Positions 51,713 to 60,339 of a stretch of DNA of 64,000 bases are shown in pieces (the stretch's first letter is position 1; each line of letters starts with the position of its first letter). Made by a program: the position numbers and the translations under genes. The notes under the pieces were generated by a model. It was not told the DNA's origin, made no database searches, and was given only the letters and a program-made list of their open reading frames with translations. This DNA is from Arthrobacter sp. PAMC25564 (GTDB lineage Bacteria; Actinomycetota; Actinomycetes; Actinomycetales; Micrococcaceae). The stretch spans positions 372,001 to 436,000 of the forward strand of contig NZ_CP039290.1 of the NCBI RefSeq assembly GCF_004798705.1, given 5' to 3'.

Positions 51713-52684
51713 ATGCAGTACACCCATCTGGGCCGCTCCGGCCTGTCAGTGTCCCGCCTCTGCCTGGGCACGATGAACTTCGGCCCGCAGACCGAAGAGG
51801 CGGACGCCCACGCCATCATGGACTCGGCGCAGGAGTCCGGCATCAACTTCTTCGACACCGCCAACGTCTACGGCGGAACGGGACACCGGGGCTGGACCGA
51901 AGAAATCCTGGGCCGCTGGTTCGCCAAGGGTGGCGAGCGCCGGGAACGCACCGTGCTCGCCACCAAGCTCTACGGCACCATGACGGACCGGCCCAACGAG
52001 TCCAGGCTGTCCGCCCTGAACATCCGCCGGGCGCTGGATGCAAGCCTGAAGCGGCTGCAGACGGACTACATCGATCTCTACCAGTTCCACCACGTGGACC
52101 GGAACACCCCCTGGGATGAGATCTGGCAGGCGACCGACGTCGCGGTCCAGCAGGGAAAGATCCTCTACTCGGGCAGCAGCAACTTCGCCGGCTGGCACAT
52201 TGCCCAGGCCCAGGAAGCCGCCAGCCGCCGCCGCTACAACGGCCTGGTCAGCGAACAGTCCATCTACAACCTGCTCACCCGCAACGTGGAGCTGGAAGTC
52301 GTCCCGGCCGCGCAGCAGTACGGGCTGGGGCTCCTCCCGTGGTCGCCGCTGCACGGCGGACTGCTGGGAGGCGTGCTGAAGAAGGAGCGCGACGGCGTCC
52401 GCCGCGCCAAAGGCCGCGCCTTCGAAACCCTCAAGACCCACCAGGACCAGATCCGGCAATACGAGGAGTTCGCCGACGAACTGGGCCACGAACCCGGCGA
52501 CGTGGCCCTGGCCTGGCTCCTGCACCAGCCCGCCGTGACCGCTCCCATCGTCGGCCCGCGCACCCGGGAGCAGCTCGACGCCGCCATCCGCGCCCTGACC
52601 GTGACGCTCGACGCCGCCGCGCTCCAGCGCCTCGACGGGATCTTCCCGGGCCACCGGACCGCGCCGGAGGACTACGCCTGGTGA
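51713..52684 (+). CDS. Aldo/keto reductase
   Basis: A 323-residue TIM-barrel oxidoreductase. It starts MQYTHLGRSGLSVSRLCLG, with catalytic Asp and Tyr in 'FFDTANVYGGTGHRGWTEEILG', His in 'YQFHHVDRNTPWDE' and the NADPH phosphate region 'APIVGPRTREQLDAAI'. It belongs to the AKR group often annotated as general stress or potassium channel beta-like reductases. Substrate unknown. Single gene. Confidence 0.92.
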   Translation: MQYTHLGRSGLSVSRLCLGTMNFGPQTEEADAHAIMDSAQESGINFFDTANVYGGTGHRGWTEEILGRWFAKGGERRERTVLATKLYGTMTDRPNESRLSALNIRRALDASLKRLQTDYIDLYQFHHVDRNTPWDEIWQATDVAVQQGKILYSGSSNFAGWHIAQAQEAASRRRYNGLVSEQSIYNLLTRNVELEVVPAAQQYGLGLLPWSPLHGGLLGGVLKKERDGVRRAKGRAFETLKTHQDQIRQYEEFADELGHEPGDVALAWLLHQPAVTAPIVGPRTREQLDAAIRALTVTLDAAALQRLDGIFPGHRTAPEDYAW

Positions 52685-52733
52685 CAGCCGGCCAGGCGCC
52701 GGGACAGATTTCCACGCACCGGGTGGCCCTTTT

Positions 52734-52753
52734 ATAGTAAGCATGATTACTAT
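52734..52753. promoter_or_regulatory. Palindromic site upstream of the GlsB-like gene
   Basis: ATAGTAA-GCATGA-TTACTAT has perfect 7-bp arms around a 6-nt centre that is itself nearly palindromic. It is the only AT-rich stretch between the reductase and the GlsB-like gene, 71 bp ahead of the latter. Likely a regulator or promoter site; the factor is unknown. Confidence 0.6.
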
Positions 52754-52823
52754 TAGGGGAGAAGGATGAAGCGCACCCGGCAACCCGGGTGTCTCCTCAC
52801 TAGAAAGAAGAAGGAACGACAAA

Positions 52824-53087
52824 ATGGGTTTTTTCGCATTTCTGATTCTGGGCCTCATCGCCGGAGCAATCGCTAAGGCAATCCTTCCGGGACGCCAGGG
52901 CGGCGGCATCTTCATGACGCTGCTGCTCGGCGTTGTCGGCGCCATTCTTGGCGGTTGGATTGGCGGCGCGCTGTTCGGCACGGGCCTCAATGAGTTCTTC
53001 TCGCTGTCGACCTGGCTGCTGGCCATCGGCGGTGCGATCATCGTCCTGCTGATCTATGGCATGATCACCAAGCGCTCAGTGCGCTAA
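52824..53087 (+). CDS. GlsB/YeaQ/YmgE-family stress membrane protein
   Basis: An 87-residue protein with three membrane segments (about 3-20, 30-50, 62-80). Typical motifs are 'FAFLILGLIAGAIAKAILPG' and 'TLLLGVVGAILGGWIGG', the transglycosylase-associated-protein family signature. RBS AAGAAGGAACG lies upstream of the ATG. Members are induced by general stress in many bacteria; molecular function is unknown. A strong terminator follows. Confidence 0.92.
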   Translation: MGFFAFLILGLIAGAIAKAILPGRQGGGIFMTLLLGVVGAILGGWIGGALFGTGLNEFFSLSTWLLAIGGAIIVLLIYGMITKRSVR

Positions 53088-53104
53088 AGCGGAGCCTGGC
53101 CGGA

Positions 53105-53140
53105 AACCGGCCCCGGGATTCTTCCCGGGGCCGGTTTTTT
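53105..53140 (+). terminator. Rho-independent terminator after the GlsB-like gene
   Basis: AACCGGCCCCGGGA and TCCCGGGGCCGGTT form a 14-bp stem with TTCT loop, followed by TTTT. It ends the plus-strand gene and lies just beyond the end of the minus-strand methyltransferase remnant. Confidence 0.92.
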
Positions 53141-53172
53141 CGTGCAAGGCACGTCGACCCGGACAAGGTGTC

Positions 53173-53983
53173 CTAGCGGTCCGTACGGATCCCGCCCACC
53201 ACCACGGTTGCGTCCAGTTCCGCGGAGCTGAGCATCCGGGCGGTGAGCCCGCTCCGGTGGAACAGATCGGCGGTCCTGGGAGCCTGCCGCCGGCTCGTCT
53301 CGATCAGCAGGTGGCCGCCCGGTGCCAGCCATTGCGGGGCCGCGGCGGCCACCCGCCGTTGCACGTCCAGCCCGTCGGCACCGCCGTCCAGGCAGGCCCT
53401 GGGCTCGTGCAGGCGGGCTTCGGGGCGGCATGGTCCCGATCGCCGCCGACGGCACGTAGGGCGCGTTGACCGCAAGCACCCGGACCGCACCGTGGAGCCG
53501 GGCCGGCAGCGGGTCAAAGAGGTCGCCCTCGTGGACTTCCCCGCCCAGCGGTACGATGTTCCGGCGTGCGCACGCCACCGCTGCCGGGTCGACGTCGGAA
53601 GCGTGCAGCTCCACGGCGCCCGCCAGCGAGGCGATCGCAGCCCCGACGGCACCGGTACCGCAACAGAGGTCGACGACGACGGGCACCGGACCGACGGCGC
53701 CGGAGTGCTTCAGGAGCCGGACGGCCCGCCGGACGAGGAACTCGGTGCGGCGGCGGGGCACAAAGACCCCCGTTTCCACCGCAATCCTCAACCCGCAGAA
53801 CTCCGCCCAACCCAGGATGTGCTCCAGCGGAAGTCCGGAGACCCTGCGCTCCACCATCTGCTCGAGCTGCCGCGCCGTCTGAGCGGTCTCCGTCAGCAGG
53901 CGGGCTTCGTCTTCAGCAAAAACGCAACCGGCGGCCCGCAGTTTCCGGACAATCGCGGAGTCCGGTGCCTGGCAAGACGGCAT
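53173..53983 (-). pseudogene. PrmC/HemK-like methyltransferase with a frameshift
   Basis: Read in two frames, this is a complete SAM-dependent methyltransferase of the PrmC/HemK type. It has the N-terminal helical domain (ARLLTETAQTARQLEQMVER ... GLPLEHILGWAEFCGLRIAV), 'VVVDLCCGTGAVGAAIASLA' (SAM motif I), and 'VLAVNAPYVPSAAIGTMPP' (NPPY variant, NAPY). The frame then shifts; the remainder (EARLHEPRACLDGGADGLDVQRRV ... ATVVVGGIRTDR) continues in another frame. One extra C in a run of four (plus-strand GGGG, 53422-53425) accounts for the shift. It may be a real mutation or a sequencing error. Start 53983 is chosen for its GGGAAAGGG site. The NAPY form suggests a paralogue rather than the release-factor enzyme. 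Confidence 0.8.
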
Positions 53984-54209
53984 GCAGGGCACCCTTTCCC
54001 TTTCCGCCATGGTCGTTGGAAAGCCAATGCTACCTAACTGGCGGGACGGCATGCTTTACGCGGACCTGTGCAGCTTCGGCAACCATGGTGTCGCAGCTTG
54101 GGCGGCGGCGGAGGTTCTGGGAGACTGGACCCGGCCGGGGCCTGATCCGGCGGGGCAATTACGCCGACGGTCTGCGGGGCGGCCACCGGCAGATGGGAAT
54201 CGTTCGCGG

Positions 54210-55370
54210 ATGGTGTTGCTCGACAAGTCGACGCTCATGGTGGTCTTTGCCGTACTGACCCTGACCATGCTGGTGCTGTTCTACTTCGATACGTACCGCA
54301 AGTCGCGGGCCGTTTTCGCCGCCTGGTGGTGCGTTGCCGTCGGCTCCTTCTTCAGCGCCGCGCTCTTCTATCTGATGGGCGAAGCCTGGAACGAGGCCTG
54401 GGCGCCGAGCATCGGCAACGGCGTGATGGTGCTCGGCTCCGGCTGCGTCTGGGCCGGAACCCGGTCCCTGGCCGGGCGCCAGGTGCGTCCCTGGTTGCTG
54501 GCAGTTCCCACTGTCGTGGTCTTCGCCGTCCGCTTTGCCACCGACACCAGGTCCGCCAGCATCGCATGCCTGGCCCTGATGGGGACGGCGCTCGGCCTGG
54601 CGTCGCTGGAGCTGTGGCGTGAGCGTCAAAGCTCCTGGAACGTCGAGCGCTCCCTGGCCATCGCTGCGGCCGCCTGCGCCCTCTACTACCTCAGCCGCAC
54701 GGCGGGCCTGCTCCTGCTGGATCCCGAGGGCGCGCTCTTCCAGCTGCTGTTCGGGGCTGGCGTGGGCCTGCTCATGGCCATGGTCCTGCTGGTGGTGGTC
54801 TCCTCCAGCATCACGTCCCTGAACACCGCCCGCCGGACCCAGGATCTCAAAGAGCGCGCCTCCCGCGATGCACTCACCGGCCTCCTGAACCGCGGCGAAT
54901 TCATCAACAAGGCACAGCTGCGCCTCCGCGCCAATCTGGACGCCGGCGTCGACACGGCGATCGTGATGGCAGACCTGGACTGTTTCAAGGCCATCAACGA
55001 CGGTTACGGCCACGCCGCCGGGGACGGTGTTCTCCGTGCCTTCAGCGAGGCCTGCCGTTCGACCGTCAGGACGGCGGACCTTGTGGGGCGCTACGGGGGC
55101 GAGGAATTTGCCATGCTGCTGACCGGAGTCGACGCCGAGGAGGGCGCCCGGATCGCCGACCGGATCAATACAGCCCTGGCTGCGCACAGATCACTGCCCG
55201 AGGGGGCCCCTGCGCCCACGGCGAGTTTCGGCGTCGTCGACACACGCGGCAGGAACGCCGGCCTGCAGCGCCTGATCCGTGAGGCGGACGGCGCCCTGTA
55301 CGCGGCGAAGGCAGCCGGGCGGAACCGGGCCATGGTGGGCCCGGCACCGGCCAGCCACCCGGTGGGCTGA
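54210..55370 (+). CDS. Membrane diguanylate cyclase (GGDEF domain)
   Basis: A 386-residue enzyme making c-di-GMP. Six or so membrane segments fill residues about 5-205. The GGDEF domain follows: 'DALTGLLNRGEF', 'ADLDCFKAINDGYGHAAGD' and the active-site GGEEF (296-300). The inhibitory I-site RTAD (287-290) is five residues before it, so product feedback is likely. The start at 54210 begins the membrane region; a longer frame upstream lacks family features. Sensor ligand unknown. c-di-GMP could influence the pilus ATPase PilB, but that link is inference. Confidence 0.92.
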   Translation: MVLLDKSTLMVVFAVLTLTMLVLFYFDTYRKSRAVFAAWWCVAVGSFFSAALFYLMGEAWNEAWAPSIGNGVMVLGSGCVWAGTRSLAGRQVRPWLLAVPTVVVFAVRFATDTRSASIACLALMGTALGLASLELWRERQSSWNVERSLAIAAAACALYYLSRTAGLLLLDPEGALFQLLFGAGVGLLMAMVLLVVVSSSITSLNTARRTQDLKERASRDALTGLLNRGEFINKAQLRLRANLDAGVDTAIVMADLDCFKAINDGYGHAAGDGVLRAFSEACRSTVRTADLVGRYGGEEFAMLLTGVDAEEGARIADRINTALAAHRSLPEGAPAPTASFGVVDTRGRNAGLQRLIREADGALYAAKAAGRNRAMVGPAPASHPVG

Positions 55371-55386
55371 GCAGCCGGCACAAACA

Positions 55387-55426
55387 AAAACCCCCGGCAT
55401 CCTTTCGCCAGGATGCCGGGGGTTTT
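55387..55426. terminator. Bidirectional terminator between the GGDEF gene and tRNA-Lys
   Basis: AAAACCCCCGGCATCCT and AGGATGCCGGGGGTTTT form a 17-bp perfect stem with a 6-nt loop, and A/T ends on both sides. It should end the GGDEF transcript on the plus strand and the tRNA transcript on the minus strand. Confidence 0.92.
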
Positions 55427-55445
55427 CCACTCTTCGCTAAAAGAG

Positions 55446-55518
55446 TGGGCCCTGTGGGGATCGAACCCACGACCCACGGATTAAAAGTCCGATGCTCTAC
55501 CAACTGAGCTAAAGGCCC
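55446..55518 (-). tRNA. tRNA-Lys (anticodon UUU)
   Basis: A 73-nt cloverleaf on the minus strand. The acceptor stem pairs GGGCCTT with AGGGCCC, the D arm is AGCTCAGTTGGTAGAGC, the anticodon loop CTTTTAA carries UUU, and the T arm has GGTTCGATCC. CCA is not encoded. UUU is the rarer-codon lysine decoder in a GC-rich genome. Confidence 0.97.
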
Positions 55519-55744
55519 CAACTGAATGCCCCGGAATTGCGGATGAATCCACCATTCCAAAGCCGATCAGCCCAGTCCATTTCTGAACGTTAATACTGTA
55601 CCCCAGACCGGAGCCGGCTTTCGCACGCAGGCGTGGGCGCCGCCGTCGTATTCCGACGCCGCTTCAATAGTCCATCCCTTCGGGTCTCCGGATGGCTGCG
55701 CCGGCATCCTCGATTACCGGACGGCACTGGAGTAGCGTGGTGGA

Positions 55745-56401
55745 ATGACCGAGCAAGCAGGATCCAGCACCTCCGGACCGCACCGGCCCCACAAGCCGAA
55801 GCCCTTCGCGCCCATGGACTTTGAACCGTTCGCCGGCGGGGCCGATCCTGCCCGGGTCTCGGAGGCCGCCCATTTGGCGGCGCAGGCGCTTGTGCGCCGC
55901 GGCCGGGACAGCGACGATCCCACGGTCACCAAGCGGCTGGTGAAGCTGGCCGACGAGCAAGGCCTCGAAGCCATCGCCGAGATGTGGGCCGAGAGCCCGG
56001 CGCGGTCCCTCCCGGGTGCCCTGTGGCGGCTGTACGCCCTGCGGGCCGCCACCATCCAGGATCCCGAACGGATCTCCGTCTACTTCAGGGCCGGCAAGGA
56101 CACCGCACAGGTCTCCCATGTGGTCGCCGGCGCCGCAGAGCCGCCCGGGGCGGACGAGATGAAGTCAATGGCGGACGCCATCCTGTCCGGAGCTTTCGAC
56201 GGCGACTTCGACGTCGCGTTGGAACGCTCCGCCGCGTTCTGCCGGGTGGTGGCACTCGGCCAGGCCACCCTCGCCGACGGCGCGGAACACAGCAATGAGA
56301 ATCATGCGAGCAAGCTGACCCGCAATTCGCACCTGCTGGTCAAGACCGCCGAGGACCTGGAACACGCCGCCAACGCGTGGCGGCTGGGCGAACTGGACTG
56401 A
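55745..56401 (+). CDS. Conserved actinobacterial hypothetical protein
   Basis: A 218-residue soluble protein with no signal or membrane segment. After a polar N-terminus it is mainly helical ('VSEAAHLAAQALVRRGRDSD', 'LVKTAEDLEHAANAWRLGEL'). It resembles conserved actinobacterial proteins of unknown function that databases sometimes mislabel as DNA-binding or RNA-polymerase-related. I cannot assign a role. It stands between tRNA-Lys and the sRNA candidate and has no operon partner. Confidence 0.7.
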   Translation: MTEQAGSSTSGPHRPHKPKPFAPMDFEPFAGGADPARVSEAAHLAAQALVRRGRDSDDPTVTKRLVKLADEQGLEAIAEMWAESPARSLPGALWRLYALRAATIQDPERISVYFRAGKDTAQVSHVVAGAAEPPGADEMKSMADAILSGAFDGDFDVALERSAAFCRVVALGQATLADGAEHSNENHASKLTRNSHLLVKTAEDLEHAANAWRLGELD

Positions 56402-56431
56402 GCCGCGCACGCCGGCGCCGGGCTGTCAATG

Positions 56432-56460
56432 TTGACTTGGTGCGGGCGACGTAGAAAACT
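56432..56460 (+). promoter_or_regulatory. Predicted promoter of the structured RNA
   Basis: TTGACT (56432-56437) and AAAACT (56455-56460) are 17 bp apart. Initiation about 7 nt downstream would fall at the first base of the 84-nt foldable element at 56467. The -35 match is good and the -10 match modest. Confidence 0.45.
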
Positions 56461-56466
56461 AAAGGC

Positions 56467-56550
56467 GGTGCCGAACCGCGAAACCCCCGGGCTTCAACAA
56501 ATAGCCGCCTAGAGCGGCCTACCGCCGAGAGGCGTATCCGGTTCGGCACC
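56467..56550 (+). ncRNA. Candidate free-standing structured small RNA
   Basis: An 84-nt element is closed by a perfect 12-bp stem: GGTGCCGAACCG pairs with CGGTTCGGCACC. Inside are two more hairpins, GCCGC-CTAGA-GCGGC (56504-56518) and CGCC-GAGA-GGCG (56523-56534), the latter with a GNRA-type loop. A single-stranded C-rich stretch (ACCCCC) precedes them. The closing stem is followed at once by ATTTTTAT, like an intrinsic terminator. A promoter-like pair lies at the right distance upstream. It is not a tRNA and contains no good ORF. C-rich loops in Gram-positive sRNAs often pair with ribosome binding sites. An attenuator for the downstream DUF47 gene, or just an elaborate terminator, are the alternatives. 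Confidence 0.5.
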
Positions 56551-56732
56551 ATTTTTATGCCCGCCCCACGCGCCCGGAGCCCGGAGTCCCCACATGCCCG
56601 GCGGCGCCCCGCCGGATGTCCCGGTCCCCACACCATGGACGGTAAAGTAATGCTTATGAGCGGGTCATCGTCACGTCATAGAGCCGGCCGACCATACCCG
56701 AGCACGTCCCTCCCGAAGCCCGGCAACCCCGC

Positions 56733-57350
56733 GTGAAGCTGCGCTTTTTCCCCCAGGAACCGGCCGGGTTGAACCTGCTGTCCACGATGGCCCGCCAGAT
56801 CATGCTCGCGACAGGCACACTCTCGGAGATCATCGGTGTCCCGGCCAGCGAGCACGCCCGCCTGGTGGAGGACATGCACAACCACGAGGCGAAATCTGCC
56901 GAGCTGCACTTTGCCCTCCTGACGCACATGCGGACCAGCTTCGTGAACGTGCTCCCACGCGAGGACCTGTATGCCCTCTCCCGCTACCTCAACGAGGCGA
57001 TGGAGAAGCTCGACGCCGCCGCCGAGCTGATATCCCTCTACCGGCTGGAACGGCTGCCCAAGCGGGCCGCGGACCAGCTGGAAATCATCAGCAGGCAGGC
57101 CGAGCTCACCGTTGAGGCCATGCGGCAACTGAACAACCTGGACGAGCTGGAGGACTACTGGATCGAGATCCTGCGCCTGTCCAAGCGTGCGGAGCGCACC
57201 CACCGGGTCTGGATGGCGGACATGCTCAATGACATGAAGTGGGCCCCGTATGTCCGCAACCGCGACATCGCCAACCAGCTGGTGGAAGTCACGAGGGACA
57301 TGAAGCGGATCGCAACCCAGGTGGGCAGCATCATCGTCAAGGAATCCTGA
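56733..57350 (+). CDS. DUF47/PhoU-like phosphate transport accessory protein
   Basis: A 205-residue all-helical protein starting with GTG. 'LNLLSTMARQIMLATGTLSEIIG', 'LVEDMHNHEAKSAELHFALLTHM' and 'RTSFVNVLPREDLYALSRYLNEAMEKLDAAAEL' are DUF47 (PhoU-like) motifs with metal-binding His/Asp/Glu. It lies 1 bp upstream of the PiT gene, the standard pairing, and probably controls that carrier. Confidence 0.92.
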   Translation: MKLRFFPQEPAGLNLLSTMARQIMLATGTLSEIIGVPASEHARLVEDMHNHEAKSAELHFALLTHMRTSFVNVLPREDLYALSRYLNEAMEKLDAAAELISLYRLERLPKRAADQLEIISRQAELTVEAMRQLNNLDELEDYWIEILRLSKRAERTHRVWMADMLNDMKWAPYVRNRDIANQLVEVTRDMKRIATQVGSIIVKES

Positions 57351-57351
57351 C

Positions 57352-58368
57352 GTGGCGCTCACCTTCTTCGCCCTGGTGGTGGTCTTCGCCGGGGCGTTTG
57401 CGTTTCTCAACGGCTTCCGGGACGCCTCCGCCTCCGTGGCCCTGGCAGTGCGGACACGTGCCCTGACCCCCACCGTGGCGGTGCTGCTGGCCGGCTTGTT
57501 CAACTTTGTCGGTGCCGCGGTGAGCGCCACGCTGGCGCTGGAGATCAGCCGGAGCTGGATAACGCTTCCGCGTGGGGAGAACGGCCTGGTCATTCTCCTG
57601 GCCGGGCTCCTCAGCGCGGTGATCTGGGGAATCTACAGCTGGTGGCGGGGCATCCCGTCCTCATCCACACATGCCCTGGTCGGCGGGGTGGCCGGAGCCG
57701 GGATCGCGAGCATCGCAGTGGGCGGCCACCCCGTCACCGGAGTGGACGACTCCTTGATCTTCCAGGTGGTACTGCCGCTGGTGCTGTCGCCGGCGATCGC
57801 TTTCCTGGGCGCCTATCTCCTGGTCTGGCCCGCCGTCTGGGTGGCGCGCTATACGCCGCCGAACGTCGTGAACCGGCGGTCCCGGCGCGCGCAGGCGGTC
57901 GCCGCCGGCGCCGTGGCCCTCGGCCACGGGCTGCAGGACGGCCAGCGCACAAGCGCCGTCGTGATTCTGGCGCTGCTGGCTTCCGGACTGTCCGACGGCG
58001 CCTCCCTGCCCCTGTGGGTGGTGCTGCTCACCGCCGGGATGCTGACGGCCGGGACGCTGGCCGGCGGCTGGCGGGTTTCCTACACCATCGGCTACCGGCT
58101 GACCCGGATCGATCCCTTGCGCGGGTCCGTGGCCCAGCTGTACAGCTCGCTGATCCTGCTGGTGGGGGCGATCGGGCTGCACTGGCCCATTTCCACCACC
58201 CACACCGTGACCTCGTCGGTCCTCGGTGCCGGCACCAACCAGGGATTCCCCGCGACCAACCGCTGGCTGGTGATCCGCATCCTGGCCTTCTGGGTGCTGA
58301 CCCCGGCGGTCACCGCCGCCGTCGCGTTCATCCTGGGACTCTCGCTCTCGCCCCTGGCGCGGCTGTAA
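57352..58368 (+). CDS. pit: PiT-family inorganic phosphate transporter
   Basis: A 338-residue carrier with about 9-10 helices. The duplicated PiT signatures are 'AFLNGFRDASASVALAVRTRAL' and 'ALGHGLQDGQRTSAVVILALL' (the N-G-x-x-D and G-x-x-D-x-x elements), and 'HALVGGVAGAGIA' and 'WPISTTHTVTSSVLGAGTNQG' (S/T-T-H). It is a low-affinity metal-phosphate:H+ symporter. It starts with GTG immediately after the DUF47 stop. It is convergent with pstB, so low- and high-affinity phosphate systems lie tail to tail. Confidence 0.93.
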   Translation: MALTFFALVVVFAGAFAFLNGFRDASASVALAVRTRALTPTVAVLLAGLFNFVGAAVSATLALEISRSWITLPRGENGLVILLAGLLSAVIWGIYSWWRGIPSSSTHALVGGVAGAGIASIAVGGHPVTGVDDSLIFQVVLPLVLSPAIAFLGAYLLVWPAVWVARYTPPNVVNRRSRRAQAVAAGAVALGHGLQDGQRTSAVVILALLASGLSDGASLPLWVVLLTAGMLTAGTLAGGWRVSYTIGYRLTRIDPLRGSVAQLYSSLILLVGAIGLHWPISTTHTVTSSVLGAGTNQGFPATNRWLVIRILAFWVLTPAVTAAVAFILGLSLSPLARL

Positions 58369-58395
58369 GATTTCAGCTCGGCCTACCCCGAGTGG

Positions 58396-59175
58396 TTATC
58401 CGAAGCGGCCGGAAACGTAGTCCTCGGTGGCCTTCTGGGTCGGGTTACTGAAGATGGTGTGGGTTTCGCCGTATTCGATCAGTTTGCCCGGCTTGCCCGT
58501 GCCGGCGATGTTGAAGAAGGCCGTCTTGTCCGAAACACGGGCCGCCTGCTGCATGTTGTGGGTCACGATCACCACGGTGTACTGGTCCTTGAGCTCGTTG
58601 ATGAGGTCCTCAATGGCCAGCGTGGAGATCGGGTCCAGGGCGGAGCAGGGCTCGTCCATCAGGATCACCTGGGGCTCCACGGCGATGGCGCGGGCGATGC
58701 ACAGGCGCTGCTGCTGCCCGCCGGAGAGGCCGGAGCCGGGTTTGCCGAGGCGGTCCTTGACTTCGTTCCACAGGTTCGCGCCGCGCAGCGAGCGCTCCAC
58801 GAGGGCATCGGCCTCGCCCTTGGAGATCTTCTGGTTGTTCAGCTTCACGCCTGCCAGCACGTTGTCACGGATGGACATCGTGGGGAACGGGTTGGGGCGC
58901 TGGAATACCATGCCGATCTGCGAGCGTACCGTGACCGGGTCCACGCCCGGGCCGTAAAGGTTGTCCCCGTCCAGCAGGACCTCTCCTTCGACGCGGGCGC
59001 CGGGAATGACCTCGTGCATGCGGTTCAGGGTGCGCAGGAAGGTGGACTTGCCGCAGCCTGAGGGGCCGATGAATGCGGTGACCGACTTGGCGTCGATGTT
59101 GATGTTGACGTCTTCGACGGCCAGGAATTTGCTGTAGTAGACGTTCAAGTCCTTGACGTCGATGCGCTTAGACAT
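58396..59175 (-). CDS. pstB: Phosphate ABC transporter ATPase PstB
   Basis: A 259-residue ATPase with Walker [20 protein letters not shown], signature [15 protein letters not shown] and Walker [14 protein letters not shown]. '[20 protein letters not shown]' is the PstB Q-loop. It powers high-affinity phosphate import with PstA, PstC and PstS. Last gene of the pst operon, 54 bp behind pstA. Confidence 0.97.
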   Translation of the reverse strand: MSKRIDVKDLNVYYSKFLAVEDVNINIDAKSVTAFIGPSGCGKSTFLRTLNRMHEVIPGARVEGEVLLDGDNLYGPGVDPVTVRSQIGMVFQRPNPFPTMSIRDNVLAGVKLNNQKISKGEADALVERSLRGANLWNEVKDRLGKPGSGLSGGQQQRLCIARAIAVEPQVILMDEPCSALDPISTLAIEDLINELKDQYTVVIVTHNMQQAARVSDKTAFFNIAGTGKPGKLIEYGETHTIFSNPTQKATEDYVSGRFG

Positions 59176-59229
59176 GATTTTCCTTCACTTGCTGGAGGTA
59201 CGGATTGAAGTTTAGTCGCGCCGCCGGGG

Positions 59230-60339
59230 CTAGCGCCCGGACTTGGGGGCGAAGATCCTGGCGATCAGGCGCGCCCCCAGGTTCAGCAGCATCACCAGGA
59301 TGATGAGCACCAGGGCCGCTCCCCAGGCCCGCTGCGATGACGGGTCCGGGTTCGACGGCGAGGTGGGGTTGAGGATCTGGGTGTAGATGAACGTGGGGAG
59401 CGAAGCCATCCAGCCCCCGAACACGTTGGTGTTGATCGTGGTGGCAAAGCCGGCCGTGACCAGGATCGGGGCGGTCTCCCCGATCACGCGGGCGATCGCG
59501 AGGGTGACGCCGGAGGCAATGCCGGAAATCGCCGTCGGGATGACCACCTTGAGGATGGTGCGCCATTTCCGGACGCCGAGGGCGTAGGCCGCCTCACGGA
59601 GTTCGTTGGGGACGATTTTGAGCATTTCCTCGCTGGAGCGGACCACCACCGGGATCATCAGCACGGACAGCGCGACGGCGGCGACGGCGCCGGTCTTGGT
59701 GCCCGGCCCCACTACGGCGAAGAAGAAGGCGGCGGCGAACAGGCCGGCCACGATCGACGGGATGCCGGTCATGACGTCCACGAAGAAGGTGATGGCGCGG
59801 GCCAGCCGCCGGTCGTTGCCGTACTCAACGAGGTAGATCGCGGTCAGCAGGCCCACCGGCACGGAGATGACGGTCGCGAGCAGCGTGATCTGGACGGTGC
59901 CCATAAGCGCGTGGTAAATGCCGCCGACCACCGGGGCGCCTTCCTCGACGCTCTTGTTGTCGAAGGAACCCGTCACGCCGTTCATGGAGGTGCCGAGGAA
60001 TCCGGGGGCGGCGATGCCCGGGAGTCCGTTGACCAGTACGGTCCAGATCACGGAGATCAGCGGCAGCAGCGCAATAAGGAAGGATCCCATGACAAGGCAG
60101 GTGGCCAGTTTGTCCTTGGCCCTGCGGGAGCCCTCGACGGCGGCGCTCCAGCCGGTCAGGCCGGCGGCGAAGAGGATAGCCGAGACGATCCCCCAGCCGA
60201 AGGCATTGAAGCCGATCACGGCGAGGATGGCGGCGCCGATGATGAGGGCGAGGGCCAGGACCACGTACGGGGCAAACTTGGGCAGCTGGCCCTTGGTCAG
60301 GGCGGAGCGCTTGCGGACTGGGGAAAGCGTGGAGGTCAT
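59230..60339 (-). CDS. pstA: Phosphate ABC transporter permease PstA
   Basis: A 369-residue permease. 'TVQITLLATVISVPVGLLTAIYLVEYGND' and the EAA-loop 'ELREAAYALGVRKWRTILKVVIPTAISGIASGVTLAIARVIGETAPILV' are typical. The N-terminus has an extra two-helix segment (about 22-105) compared with short PstA proteins, common in actinobacteria. The start is directly adjacent to the pstC stop. Confidence 0.95.
   Translation of the reverse strand: MTSTLSPVRKRSALTKGQLPKFAPYVVLALALIIGAAILAVIGFNAFGWGIVSAILFAAGLTGWSAAVEGSRRAKDKLATCLVMGSFLIALLPLISVIWTVLVNGLPGIAAPGFLGTSMNGVTGSFDNKSVEEGAPVVGGIYHALMGTVQITLLATVISVPVGLLTAIYLVEYGNDRRLARAITFFVDVMTGIPSIVAGLFAAAFFFAVVGPGTKTGAVAAVALSVLMIPVVVRSSEEMLKIVPNELREAAYALGVRKWRTILKVVIPTAISGIASGVTLAIARVIGETAPILVTAGFATTINTNVFGGWMASLPTFIYTQILNPTSPSNPDPSSQRAWGAALVLIILVMLLNLGARLIARIFAPKSGR

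Noticed and set aside
56467..56550. tRNA or tRNA-like gene
   Set aside because: No cloverleaf can be drawn: the closing stem has 12 bp, there is no T-loop GTTCGAnTC in the right place, and no anticodon arm.
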